DNA of 20,342 nt from contig DDQN01000004.1 of NCBI GenBank assembly GCA_002342685.1, positions 1 to 20,342 on the forward strand. Direction: 5' to 3'. Under the pieces are notes generated by a model. That model was not told the origin of the DNA and searched no databases. It saw only the letters and a program-made list of their open reading frames with translations. The stretch comes from Vibrio sp. UBA2441 (lineage in GTDB: Bacteria; Pseudomonadota; Gammaproteobacteria; Enterobacterales; Vibrionaceae). How positions within the stretch are numbered: the stretch's first letter is position 1; each line of letters opens with the position of its first letter. A program made the translations under genes and the position numbers. Positions 1 through 5,905 of the stretch are shown here, piece by piece.

Positions 1-20
1 GAGTCCCGTCCACTCCGCCA
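1..20 (+). tRNA. tRNA-Asp, 3' end only (cut by window edge)
   Basis: The first 20 bases are identical to the last 20 bases of the tRNA-Asp-like gene at 97-186: half of the T arm, the 3' acceptor strand CCACTCC, discriminator G and an encoded CCA. The rest lies outside the window, so whether this copy is a normal 77-nt tRNA-Asp or also carries the D-arm insertion cannot be seen. It is followed 11 bases later by an intrinsic terminator. Confidence 0.85.
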
Positions 21-31
21 CTTATTTAAAG

Positions 32-60
32 AAGCCTTAGCAGAAATGCTGAGGCTTTTT
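32..60 (+). terminator. Intrinsic terminator after tRNA-Asp
   Basis: An 11-bp stem (32-42 with 47-57, one T-G wobble) closes a GAAA tetraloop and runs into a T tract (56-60). This is a classic Rho-independent terminator ending the transcript that contains the tRNA at the window edge. If so, the tRNA-like gene at 97 needs its own promoter or readthrough. Confidence 0.85.
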
Positions 61-96
61 ACGTTTAAATGAACTGGTTTAGTGAAATGATGCTAC

Positions 97-186
97 GGAG
101 TGGTAGTTCAGTTGGTTAGCCTTTTTGTTAGAGAAAGCGGCCTGTCACGCCGGGGGGCGCGGGTTCGAGTCCCGTCCACTCCGCCA
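97..186 (+). tRNA. Aberrant tRNA-Asp-like gene (GTC) with D-arm insertion, possible pseudo-tRNA
   Basis: The acceptor strands GGAGTGG (97-103) and CCACTCC (176-182) pair perfectly, CCA is encoded, the T arm GCGGG/CCCGT is intact, and the anticodon loop CTGTCAC (142-148) carries GTC for Asp. A normal tRNA-Asp of this type is 77 nt; this one is 90. The 3' strand of the D stem and its flank (about 5 nt) is replaced by the 18-nt block cctttttgttagagaaag (120-137), net +13 nt. The block can fold into its own hairpin (121-126 with 132-137). The top anticodon-stem pair becomes a G-G mismatch (137, 153) and one variable-loop base differs from the usual GGGTC. The canonical D stem is therefore lost or reduced to about three pairs. 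Either a pseudogene or a tRNA matured by an unusual route; I favour a pseudogene. Confidence 0.7.
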
Positions 187-194
187 TTATACCA

Positions 195-227
195 AGAAAG
201 CCCTAATCGAAAGATTAGGGCTTTCTT
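195..227 (+). terminator. Intrinsic terminator after tRNA-Asp-like gene
   Basis: A perfect 14-bp stem (195-208 with 213-226) around a GAAA loop, with the T-rich 3' arm ending in cttt-ctt. It is unrelated in sequence to the terminators at 32-60 and 461-490 but holds the same place in each tandem unit, directly 3' of the tRNA or tRNA-like sequence. Confidence 0.85.
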
Positions 228-230
228 ACA

Positions 231-334
231 TCTGAATAAAAGTATAGACACAGTGAAGTGATCACTCTTGACCATCCATGGTCTCCGTGGCATTAGTGCA
301 TCCCTGCACGTCGTAGTTCAGTTGTGCCAATAAT
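231..334. repeat. Degenerate direct repeat, copy A (tRNA-flanking unit)
   Basis: This stretch matches 493-605 with scattered substitutions and small gaps. Landmarks in order: tctgaataaaa, a TCACTCT block, the inverted repeat gaccatccatggtc (270-283), a GTGCA/TGCAC hairpin (near 297-309), the tRNA D-arm fragment gtcgtagttcagttg (310-324) and ccaataat (327-334). The D-arm fragment shows that the repeat includes the decayed 5' part of a tRNA gene whose acceptor strand has been lost or replaced. Confidence 0.75.
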
Positions 335-440
335 GTTCCCGACATTATTTGGCATACACTCCATTCATGTAGATATTAGCCTTTTTGTTAGAGAAAGCGG
401 CCTGTCTCGCGTGCCGAAGGCACACGGGTTAGAGTCTCGT
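310..440 (+). pseudogene. tRNA-Asp pseudogene, interrupted and decayed
   Basis: Pieces of the tRNA-Asp-like gene at 97-186 occur in the right order: D-arm start gtcgtagttcagttg (310-324), a 31-nt block identical to 116-146 that includes the insertion hairpin (376-406), and a T-arm relic cgggttagagtctcgtt (425-441) with the T-loop TTC changed to TTA. Between the first two pieces sits a long imperfect palindrome (323-356). After the anticodon region there is a GTGCC-GAA-GGCAC hairpin (411-423) resembling an enlarged variable arm. No matched acceptor stem or CCA end remains. Clearly non-functional as a tRNA. A strong terminator follows at 461. Confidence 0.75.
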
Positions 441-460
441 TAACGAATCTATTATTTAAG

Positions 461-490
461 AAACCTGAATCTGATGATTCAGGTTTTTTT
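461..490 (+). terminator. Intrinsic terminator after tRNA-Asp pseudogene
   Basis: The stem AAACCTGAATC (461-471) pairs with GATTCAGGTTT (476-486) around a TGAT loop and ends in a run of seven or more T. It is better preserved than the pseudogene it follows, which may mean recent decay of the tRNA or retained terminator function. Confidence 0.85.
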
Positions 491-492
491 CG

Positions 493-605
493 TCTGAATA
501 AAATAGTCTGATGAAAGAATACTGCGGGGTGGTCACTCTCGACCATCCATGGTCTTGGTGACATAAGTGCTTCTATGCACGTCGTAGTTCAGTTGGACCA
601 ATAAT
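493..605. repeat. Degenerate direct repeat, copy B (truncated at the IS630 remnant)
   Basis: Second copy of the unit at 231-334, offset by about 262-271 nt, with the same landmarks: tctgaataaaa (493-503), gaccatccatggtc (541-554), a GTGC/GCAC hairpin, the D-arm fragment gtcgtagttcagttgg (581-596) and ccaataat (598-605). Similarity to copy A stops right after ccaataat, where the transposase remnant begins, so an IS insertion probably cut a third tRNA-Asp-like unit here. Confidence 0.7.
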
Positions 606-1050
606 ACCAATTCCATTAATTGTCTTATTAGATTAACCCAGTCTCTAAAGCAGAGTGAAATTACTCTGCTTTTAACTGCACAAACCCGATTCTAGGCACT
701 ATAAAGTTTATCTACAATATCGTCGTAACTCTCAAAACACCTTTTAGCTATTTTATCCTGACGAAGCCAACGCATACCTGCTCTATTGGGTTTTGTTTGG
801 GTGAATAAGGCGGCCGATGAATGATAGTAAGGTATTTAAGTTCTTCTGCTACATAGCTCTGATATCAGCTTGCCTGGTCCATAATGACTACTGAATGTTT
901 ACCTACTGAGATGCGCAAGATAGAAGCCTCAGTAGCTCCCTCATTGCTTATTGAAACTACTGTAGCTTCGACTCTTCCATACGACTGTTGATCAATCCTA
1001 AGTTCATCCTGAAACCATAGTTTGGCACCTTTTAGGGGCAGATGATCCAA
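606..1050 (-). pseudogene. IS630-family transposase remnant (inactivated)
   Basis: The minus strand reads a recognisable IS630 C-terminal half. From high to low coordinates: LWFQDELRIDQQ (near 1020-985), VVIMDQAS (about 890-868), then, after a TGA stop at 865-867 where the family has the W of DQASWH, PPYSPKQNPIEQ (about 812-777). A 1-nt deletion near 773 follows, then WLRQDKIAKRCFESYDDIV and LYSA, a TAG at 692-694 replacing W, and NRVCAVKSRV-LCFRDW. The second catalytic Asp (MDQAS) and the Glu (NPIEQ) of the DDE triad are visible. The segment between DQQ and MDQAS looks shortened or frameshifted, and the N-terminal half is not recognisable above 1050. At least two nonsense changes and one frameshift make it dead. 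Exact ends of the element were not determined. Confidence 0.8.
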
Positions 1051-1735
1051 GATCTTAAGGATCGTTCTGATTGGGAGTTAAAAGCTTCTTGGGTTTGTTC
1101 GCATGCTTAAAGCAAGTGTTAATCCAACGCAAATTAATGTCATGCAATAATCGATAATTTCATGATTTTTGATATGCGATGCCGAAGTTACTCTAGACAT
1201 AAAGGGTAATATTTCTTGTTTGGATTCGATCACCGTTAGTATTTATAGGAGACTTAAATTATCGTAGCTTCTAAACGAGCACTTTCCTAACTCTAAGCTG
1301 TTGTTGTTGTATTGTGTCTCTCAGTCTGGCTTTATCTTAAAGGCAGCTTAGAGCGTTATATAGGGGCTATTGAGCGAAGACCTTCATTCAGTATAAGTCA
1401 GTCGCGAAGGCGATTTAGTATATTGTTTTTCCCTAACTTGAATAAGCTGAAACTCAAGCTCCTATTGAAGCTTATAGCTGCTTGTTAAATGAGAGTAATT
1501 GGTCTTATTCAATCAATGGGTTACTTTATGGAGGGTGAGTTTGATGTATGATCTCGATAGCTTCTAAATGGCCCTCAGTGAAAGAGCATAAGGTTTTGCT
1601 GTTATTATTCGGTCAATGGGCTAGATAAAGAGTAATGTTGCTGTATGACGCTTGGAGAGGCTTTTATCGAGCCGTATAAAATTGGTTGTTTTTTGTTGGA
1701 AGAGTATCAACTTATTCTAGGACGGATCATGGGAT
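1051..1735. other. Gene-free stretch with no recognised content
   Basis: About 690 bases between the transposase remnant and the first tRNA operon. All frames are broken by stops, and I see no tRNA, terminator, array or convincing protein trace. A similar phrase, cg(a)tagcttctaaa, occurs near 1263 and 1556, and two stretches around 1508-1570 and 1605-1680 are loosely alike, so older repeated or IS-derived DNA is possible but not shown. Confidence 0.5.
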
Positions 1736-1768
1736 GAAAAAAAAGCCATCCCTTGCGAGATGGCTTTC
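1736..1768 (-). terminator. Intrinsic terminator of tRNA operon A
   Basis: Read on the minus strand, AAAGCCATC (1767-1759) pairs with GATGGCTTT (1750-1742) around a GCAA-containing loop and continues into eight T (1744-1737). It lies 8 bases beyond the CCA end of the last tRNA of the operon and is nearly identical to the terminator at 2635-2664. Confidence 0.9.
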
Positions 1769-1775
1769 TTAAATA

Positions 1776-1851
1776 TGGCTCCCTTTGCTGGACTTGAACC
1801 AGCGACATACGGATTAACAGTCCGGCGTTCTACCAACTGAACTAAAAGGGA
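1776..1851 (-). tRNA. tRNA-Asn (GTT)
   Basis: A 76-nt cloverleaf on the minus strand with acceptor TCCCTTT/AAAGGGA, anticodon loop CTGTTAA (GTT, Asn) and encoded CCA. Identical to the copies at 1986-2061 and 2670-2745. It is the promoter-distal gene of operon A (Phe-Thr-Asn-Thr-Asn). Confidence 0.97.
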
Positions 1852-1866
1852 ACAAATTTTTATCAA

Positions 1867-1942
<76 letters not shown>

Positions 1943-1985
1943 ATTGATTTTTTTCACTACCGTCAGTGACGTTAGTTACTTAATG

Positions 1986-2061
1986 TGGCTCCCTTTGCTG
2001 GACTTGAACCAGCGACATACGGATTAACAGTCCGGCGTTCTACCAACTGAACTAAAAGGGA
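1986..2061 (-). tRNA. tRNA-Asn (GTT)
   Basis: A 76-nt gene identical to 1776-1851 (anticodon GTT, encoded CCA). It is the third gene of operon A. The repeated Thr-Asn pair (2154-1986 and 1942-1776) indicates a tandem duplication within the operon. Confidence 0.97.
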
Positions 2062-2078
2062 ACAAATTGTGTAAATAA

Positions 2079-2154
<76 letters not shown>

Positions 2155-2201
2155 GCACAAATATTTACTATATTTTCATGTCTTAGACACCAAAATAAAT
2201 A

Positions 2202-2277
2202 TGGTGCCCGGAGGCGGAATCGAACCACCGACACGAGGATTTTCAATCCTCTGCTCTACCGACTGAGCTATCCGGGC
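2202..2277 (-). tRNA. tRNA-Phe (GAA)
   Basis: A 76-nt gene with acceptor GCCCGGA/TCCGGGC, anticodon stem GAGGA/TCCTC, loop TTGAAAA (GAA, Phe) and encoded CCA. Identical to 3012-3087. It is the first gene of operon A, 9 bases from the -10 box of a strong promoter. Confidence 0.97.
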
Positions 2278-2286
2278 ATGGGCTGT

Positions 2287-2315
2287 ATTAAACGGTTTTT
2301 CTGATGCAACGTCAA
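2287..2315 (-). promoter_or_regulatory. Promoter of tRNA operon A
   Basis: Minus strand: -35 TTGACG (2315-2310), exactly 17 bp, -10 TTTAAT (2292-2287), then the short leader ACAGCCCA before tRNA-Phe. It is nearly identical to the promoter at 3099-3127, including spacer bases next to the -10 (CCG), which supports both function and a duplication origin. Confidence 0.85.
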
Positions 2316-2634
2316 TAGGAAATTGCAAAAAAACGTGCGTTTGTTGCTTTTCTGTACTTAACGGACCATTTTTCGTAGTTGTTGGCAGAAAAAGTACGGC
2401 CTCCAACTGCTCGTTGATGAAAAATTATACTTTCATTTCTTTAGTTACTCACGAATTGTTTACTCATAACGTCGAGAAAGAGGCGTTTGAATGCATTACT
2501 CTTGTTAAAATTTTGAGATTAATGAGAGGTAATACTTCGTTAGAGATAAATATTGAGCAGAAGAAGGAGTATGTGTTTGATATTTTAATTTCGTAATTGA
2601 CTGTGTTGACGGGAGATATTTATGAATAAAAACG
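2316..2634. other. Intergenic stretch between the two tRNA operons
   Basis: About 320 bases upstream of the operon A promoter. A short T/A-rich run on the minus strand near 2327-2340 could act as an UP-like element. The only open frame is a 60-codon plus-strand ORF (2414-2596) with no recognised motif and no good ribosome binding site, so I leave it out as a gene. Confidence 0.5.
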
Positions 2635-2664
2635 AAAAAAGCCATCTCTTGCGAGATGGCTTTT
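2635..2664 (-). terminator. Intrinsic terminator of tRNA operon B
   Basis: A perfect stem on the minus strand, built on GCCATCTC/GAGATGGC (2660-2653 with 2648-2641) plus flanking A-T pairs, loop GCAA, followed by six T. The operon A terminator at 1736-1768 is the same hairpin with small changes in the upper stem. Confidence 0.9.
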
Positions 2665-2669
2665 AAATG

Positions 2670-2745
2670 TGGCTCCCTTTGCTGGACTTGAACCAGCGAC
2701 ATACGGATTAACAGTCCGGCGTTCTACCAACTGAACTAAAAGGGA
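2670..2745 (-). tRNA. tRNA-Asn (GTT)
   Basis: A 76-nt gene identical to the two Asn copies in operon A, CCA encoded, last gene of operon B. The spacer between it and the variant Phe gene (2746-2799) is strongly self-complementary (see findings). Confidence 0.97.
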
Positions 2746-2799
2746 ATTATTTGTGTAACATTGACTCCTTAAAAGGAACCCTTGTTAAGCACCAAATAA

Positions 2800-2875
2800 T
2801 GGTGCCTCGAGGCGGAATCGAACCACCGACACGAGGATTTTCAATCCTCTGCTCTACCGACTGAGCTATCGAGGC
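2800..2875 (-). tRNA. tRNA-Phe (GAA), variant acceptor stem
   Basis: A 76-nt gene with the same body, anticodon loop TTGAAAA (GAA) and encoded CCA as the other two Phe genes, but the acceptor is GCCTCGA/TCGAGGC instead of GCCCGGA/TCCGGGC. Pairs 4-69 and 5-68 are both changed with base pairing kept (C-G to T-A, G-C to C-G), so the gene is under selection for folding or acquired the whole acceptor by recombination. Third gene of operon B. Confidence 0.96.
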
Positions 2876-2882
2876 AAAAGAA

Positions 2883-2958
<76 letters not shown>

Positions 2959-3011
2959 ACACGTTATTCTTTGCTAACTAATTGATGTCTAAGACACCAA
3001 CAATCAAATTG

Positions 3012-3087
3012 TGGTGCCCGGAGGCGGAATCGAACCACCGACACGAGGATTTTCAATCCTCTGCTCTACCGACTGAGCTATCCGGGC
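3012..3087 (-). tRNA. tRNA-Phe (GAA)
   Basis: A 76-nt gene identical to 2202-2277, anticodon GAA, CCA encoded. First gene of operon B (Phe-Thr-Phe'-Asn). Its spacer to tRNA-Thr holds the palindrome TGTCTAAGACA (2986-2996). Confidence 0.97.
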
Positions 3088-3098
3088 AACGGAGCGCT

Positions 3099-3160
3099 AT
3101 TAAACGGATTTTCGAGTCTAACGTCAACTTTTTTTTTCAAAAAAAGTAAAAAAAACGGTT
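3099..3160 (-). promoter_or_regulatory. Promoter of tRNA operon B with A/T-tract UP-like element
   Basis: Minus strand: -35 TTGACG (3127-3122), 17 bp, -10 TTTAAT (3104-3099), followed by a GC-rich discriminator (AGCGCTCC), a pattern typical of stringently controlled stable-RNA promoters. Immediately upstream of the -35 are consecutive A and T tracts (about 3128-3155), as in an UP element contacted by the RNA polymerase alpha subunits. Control by ppGpp is inferred from the discriminator only. Confidence 0.85.
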
Positions 3161-3219
3161 GTTTGACGTGATTTTAATCAAATTGAACTTTTAGTGATCA
3201 ACTTGTTTACTTTTTTGTC

Positions 3220-4359
3220 TTAACTTTTCCCTGAATTAAAGTCTTTTTTGTACTTAGTCACTTTTTCTAAGTATCTGCGTGATTCACTATTGGGATGTTT
3301 TTTTGTTAATGCCCAGAAAACCTGATTTGGTTGTAATGCATTTAATTTGTTCATTGCTCTGGAGCGGCTACCTCGGTCAAAAGTATTGAGGACGCCACCA
3401 GTACCTCCGTTATAAGCGGAAATCATACTGTATTCTAGCGAAAGTGAATGCTGAACATCTTTTAGATAACGATTTTTCAAAATGTAAAAGTACGCTGTTC
3501 CGGTATCAATATTTTTTTCTGGATCAAATAAATATTCAGGAGATGGTGTCCCGGACTTTTTCTTTACCAGTTTAAATACGTCAGCCCCCGCGGTTTTAGG
3601 TACGACTTGCATCAATCCGTAGGCATTTGCCCAACTGACTGCGTATGGATTGAAGCTGCTTTCTGTTTTTATGATGGAGTAGATCAGATCTTCAGGGATT
3701 CCATAACGTTTTGATGCCCTTTGTACAATATCGGCATATTTGTAGCTACGAACTTCATAATGGTCTTGAACCATAGGGATTTCGACATAATAAGACTTTT
3801 TAAAATCGATAGTTTTTGTTTTTAATCTGTTTTCGATTAAATAGTCTGCAAATCGAGTAGCTCGCCAAGACCATTGAATAGGCTGCTTATCTTGGTCTAT
3901 AACCTGCTGATAAAGAAAGGGTTGTCCTTCTAGCGTGATGCTGGAGGAAGAGAATAGATCGACGCTTGCAGGATCATCTGGTGTCAAAAGAGTGGTTATT
4001 ATTGCGTTTCTCAGATGCTTTTTAGGTTCAGTCGGAGAGACGGTCTCTACAATGATTGTTCCTTTGGAAAAATTGACTTCTGATCGGCTGAGATAGTTAT
4101 CGATATATTTAACGTAATTGATTTTGCCCGCCATACGGATTTCATCTCGGCCCCAGCGTTTCTCTATGCTTCCGGAAAAACTGCTAATGAGAGCATCGAG
4201 CGCACCAGTATCTTTTTGAAATTGACCGGGAAGGGAGGCGAGGTTTTTTGCAAAGCGATTTGTCGGTTCGAAATCGACACTATACAAATGCTCTGTAACG
4301 AATTCTCGGCTACAGCCGAGCAGGTTAAGCGCTAATATAAAACAGATTATTTTTTTCAT
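3220..4359 (-). CDS. mltC: Membrane-bound lytic murein transglycosylase C
   Basis: MltC is an outer-membrane lipoprotein that cleaves peptidoglycan between MurNAc and GlcNAc to form 1,6-anhydromuropeptides during wall turnover. The 379-residue product starts with a lipoprotein signal (MKKIICFILALNLLGC; lipidated Cys16) followed by the MltC-type N-terminal domain. The SLT-like catalytic domain starts near residue 205 with IPEDLIYSIIKTESSFNPYA; Glu233 is the expected general acid. AYGLMQVVPKTAG (246-258) and the YNGGTGG segment near 316-322 are the usual SLT motifs. Length is close to the E. coli enzyme (359). It lies downstream of yggX, separated by an intrinsic hairpin at 4373-4397, so part of its expression may depend on readthrough or a local promoter. 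No obvious Shine-Dalgarno precedes the ATG. Confidence 0.96.
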   Translation of the reverse strand: MKKIICFILALNLLGCSREFVTEHLYSVDFEPTNRFAKNLASLPGQFQKDTGALDALISSFSGSIEKRWGRDEIRMAGKINYVKYIDNYLSRSEVNFSKGTIIVETVSPTEPKKHLRNAIITTLLTPDDPASVDLFSSSSITLEGQPFLYQQVIDQDKQPIQWSWRATRFADYLIENRLKTKTIDFKKSYYVEIPMVQDHYEVRSYKYADIVQRASKRYGIPEDLIYSIIKTESSFNPYAVSWANAYGLMQVVPKTAGADVFKLVKKKSGTPSPEYLFDPEKNIDTGTAYFYILKNRYLKDVQHSLSLEYSMISAYNGGTGGVLNTFDRGSRSRAMNKLNALQPNQVFWALTKKHPNSESRRYLEKVTKYKKDFNSGKS

Positions 4360-4372
4360 AATATAGATAATA

Positions 4373-4397
4373 AAAAGATGGCGTTAAGCCATCTTTT
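4373..4397 (-). terminator. Intrinsic hairpin between yggX and mltC
   Basis: AAAAGATGGC (4397-4388 on the minus strand) pairs with GCCATCTTTT (4382-4373) around a 5-nt TTAAC loop, followed by TTA. It sits in the 51-bp gap just 13 bases upstream of the mltC start codon, so it would end or attenuate the mutY-yggX message before mltC. It closely resembles the hairpin in the metK leader (20000-20022). Confidence 0.75.
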
Positions 4398-4410
4398 AGA
4401 GTCGGAATAT

Positions 4411-4683
4411 TTATTGGCTTGGTGGCGTATAGCCATCGATAACAATGTCTTGTCCTTCAAATAGGAACCTGACCATTTCACTTTCCAGTAGTTTTCTGTG
4501 TTCTGGATCCATCATATTCAGTTTCTTTTCATTGATTAGCATAGTTTGTTTACTCTGCCATTGGGCCCACGCTTCTTTTGATATGTTGTCAAATATACGT
4601 TTGCCCAGTTCGCCAGGATAAAGTTGAAAATCCAAGCCTTCTGCTTCTTTTTCTAAACGAGCGCAAAATACGGTACGGCTCAT
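4411..4683 (-). CDS. yggX: Probable Fe(2+)-trafficking protein YggX
   Basis: YggX is a small cytoplasmic protein linked to protection of iron-sulfur clusters from oxidative damage and to iron handling. The 90-residue product has the whole family signature: MSRTVFCARLEKEAEGLDF with the conserved Cys7, PGELGKRIFDNISKEAW, and the helical C-terminus with WQSKQTMLINEKKLN. Length matches the family (about 90). It starts 9 bases after the mutY stop with a strong AAGGAG site, so it is translated from the mutY message. The pairing makes sense because MutY is a 4Fe-4S enzyme. In E. coli the gene belongs to the SoxRS response; no such site was identified here. Confidence 0.96.
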   Translation of the reverse strand: MSRTVFCARLEKEAEGLDFQLYPGELGKRIFDNISKEAWAQWQSKQTMLINEKKLNMMDPEHRKLLESEMVRFLFEGQDIVIDGYTPPSQ

Positions 4684-4692
4684 AGTATCTCC

Positions 4693-5745
4693 TTAAATAA
4701 TTTCAAAAGGTAGGCTTTCTAAAAGTTGCTTTACAGGAGCAGCAAGCCCAATTTCTTCTGGTTGGGATATGTTATACCAGAGACCTTTAGTTCCTTCCAT
4801 AACCATACTCGGTTGTTGTTCGAGTTTTATGAGCATAGGTGTGATGTCAAGGTGGTAATGGCTAAATGTGTGTCTAAACGCGATCAGCGCTTGTATGTTG
4901 TTTATATGGTGTTCTTTAATCGCACGTATATCGAGTTGGTGATGGATTGATTCATCGCTGTGTTGGGGAAAGCAGTATAGTCCTCCCCATATTCCAGACT
5001 GGGGTCTCTGCTCTAACCACACCTGATTGTTGTAATAAAGAATGACAAACCAAGTCTCTTTTATAGGTTTCTCTTTTTTTGGCTTTTTGGCCGGATAATC
5101 GAGCTGTTTATCTTGTTTTTTTGCTTCACAAAAAGTAGCTACAGGACATAGAGTACATTTGGGTTTACTGCGGGTACAGACGAGTGCGCCAATATCCATC
5201 ATTGCTTGGTTGTATTTGTCCACGTCAGTTTTCGGTGTGTGTTGTTCTGCATGCTGCCACAGTTTATTTTCGACTTCTTTCTTCCCTGACCAGCCCTCGA
5301 TAGCAAAACAGCGTGATAATGTCCTTTTCACGTTCCCATCAAGTATGGCGTGAGGCTGTTTTAATACAGAGGATAATACAGCCGCAGCGGTTGAACGACC
5401 GATGCCAGGAAGGGCATTAACCTGTTCAATTTTAGTTGGGAAGTTGCCATTGTAATCTCTTGCTACAATTTGAGCGGTCTTGTGAAGGTTTCGTGCTCTG
5501 GCGTAATAACCTAAGCCAGTCCAAAGATGCAATACTTCGTCTTGCTGAGCATTTGCCAGCTCTGTTATTGTGGGAAATCGCTGCAAAAATCGCTCGAAAT
5601 ATGGGATTACGGTCGTGACTTGAGTTTGCTGTAACATAATTTCCGACAGCCAAACTTTGTACAAGTTTTTGTCTTGTTGCCAGGGCAACTCTTTACGTCC
5701 GAAATCGTCATACCAGGCTAAAATTGCATTTGCAAATGGTGTCAC
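4693..5745 (-). CDS. mutY: Adenine DNA glycosylase
   Basis: MutY removes adenine mispaired with 8-oxoguanine or guanine in base-excision repair. The 350-residue product has the N-terminal helix-hairpin-helix glycosylase fold with SEIMLQQTQV (catalytic Glu35), the HhH loop LPGIGRSTAA (112-121) followed by the essential Asp136 in ILDGNVKR, and the 4Fe-4S cluster ligands Cys190-X6-Cys197-X2-Cys200-X5-Cys206. The C-terminal third (from about 225, ETWFVILYYNNQVWLEQRP) is the NUDIX-like 8-oxoG recognition domain. The start codon is GTG (5745) with AGGGA about 9 bases upstream; the N-terminus aligns with the family, so this start is preferred. First gene of a mutY-yggX(-mltC) unit, divergent from trmB. 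Confidence 0.97.
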   Translation of the reverse strand: MTPFANAILAWYDDFGRKELPWQQDKNLYKVWLSEIMLQQTQVTTVIPYFERFLQRFPTITELANAQQDEVLHLWTGLGYYARARNLHKTAQIVARDYNGNFPTKIEQVNALPGIGRSTAAAVLSSVLKQPHAILDGNVKRTLSRCFAIEGWSGKKEVENKLWQHAEQHTPKTDVDKYNQAMMDIGALVCTRSKPKCTLCPVATFCEAKKQDKQLDYPAKKPKKEKPIKETWFVILYYNNQVWLEQRPQSGIWGGLYCFPQHSDESIHHQLDIRAIKEHHINNIQALIAFRHTFSHYHLDITPMLIKLEQQPSMVMEGTKGLWYNISQPEEIGLAAPVKQLLESLPFEII

Positions 5746-5905
5746 AGTTATCTGTCCCTATTTTATTTGAATGAGAATTGCACCACAATTAAAGGGCGGT
5801 GTAAAACAGACAATTTGTGTGGGTATTAATGAGTTATTGCGGTTTGAATAGTACTTCATGATTTACTCCTAACACTGTCTCTTGAGTTAATTTGAGCATT
5901 AATAC

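Noticed and set aside
108..293. 61-codon minus-strand ORF across the tRNA-Asp-like gene
   Set aside because: It is an antisense reading of a tRNA-like gene and its terminator; the containing VDGTRTRAPRRDRP string is the familiar artefact of translated antisense tRNA sequence.
1051..1735. Possible second mobile-element relic in the gene-free stretch
   Set aside because: Short repeated phrases exist but no frame gives a recognisable protein and no terminal repeats were found.
2176..2406. 76-codon minus-strand ORF over tRNA-Phe
   Set aside because: The ARIAQSVEQRIENPRVGGSIPPPGT stretch is the well-known artefact of translating a tRNA-Phe gene; the rest covers the operon A promoter.
2414..2596. 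60-codon plus-strand ORF between the tRNA operons (MMKNYTF...)
   Set aside because: No recognisable motif, no good ribosome binding site, low-complexity AT-rich composition and a length expected by chance in 320 bases of AT-rich DNA.
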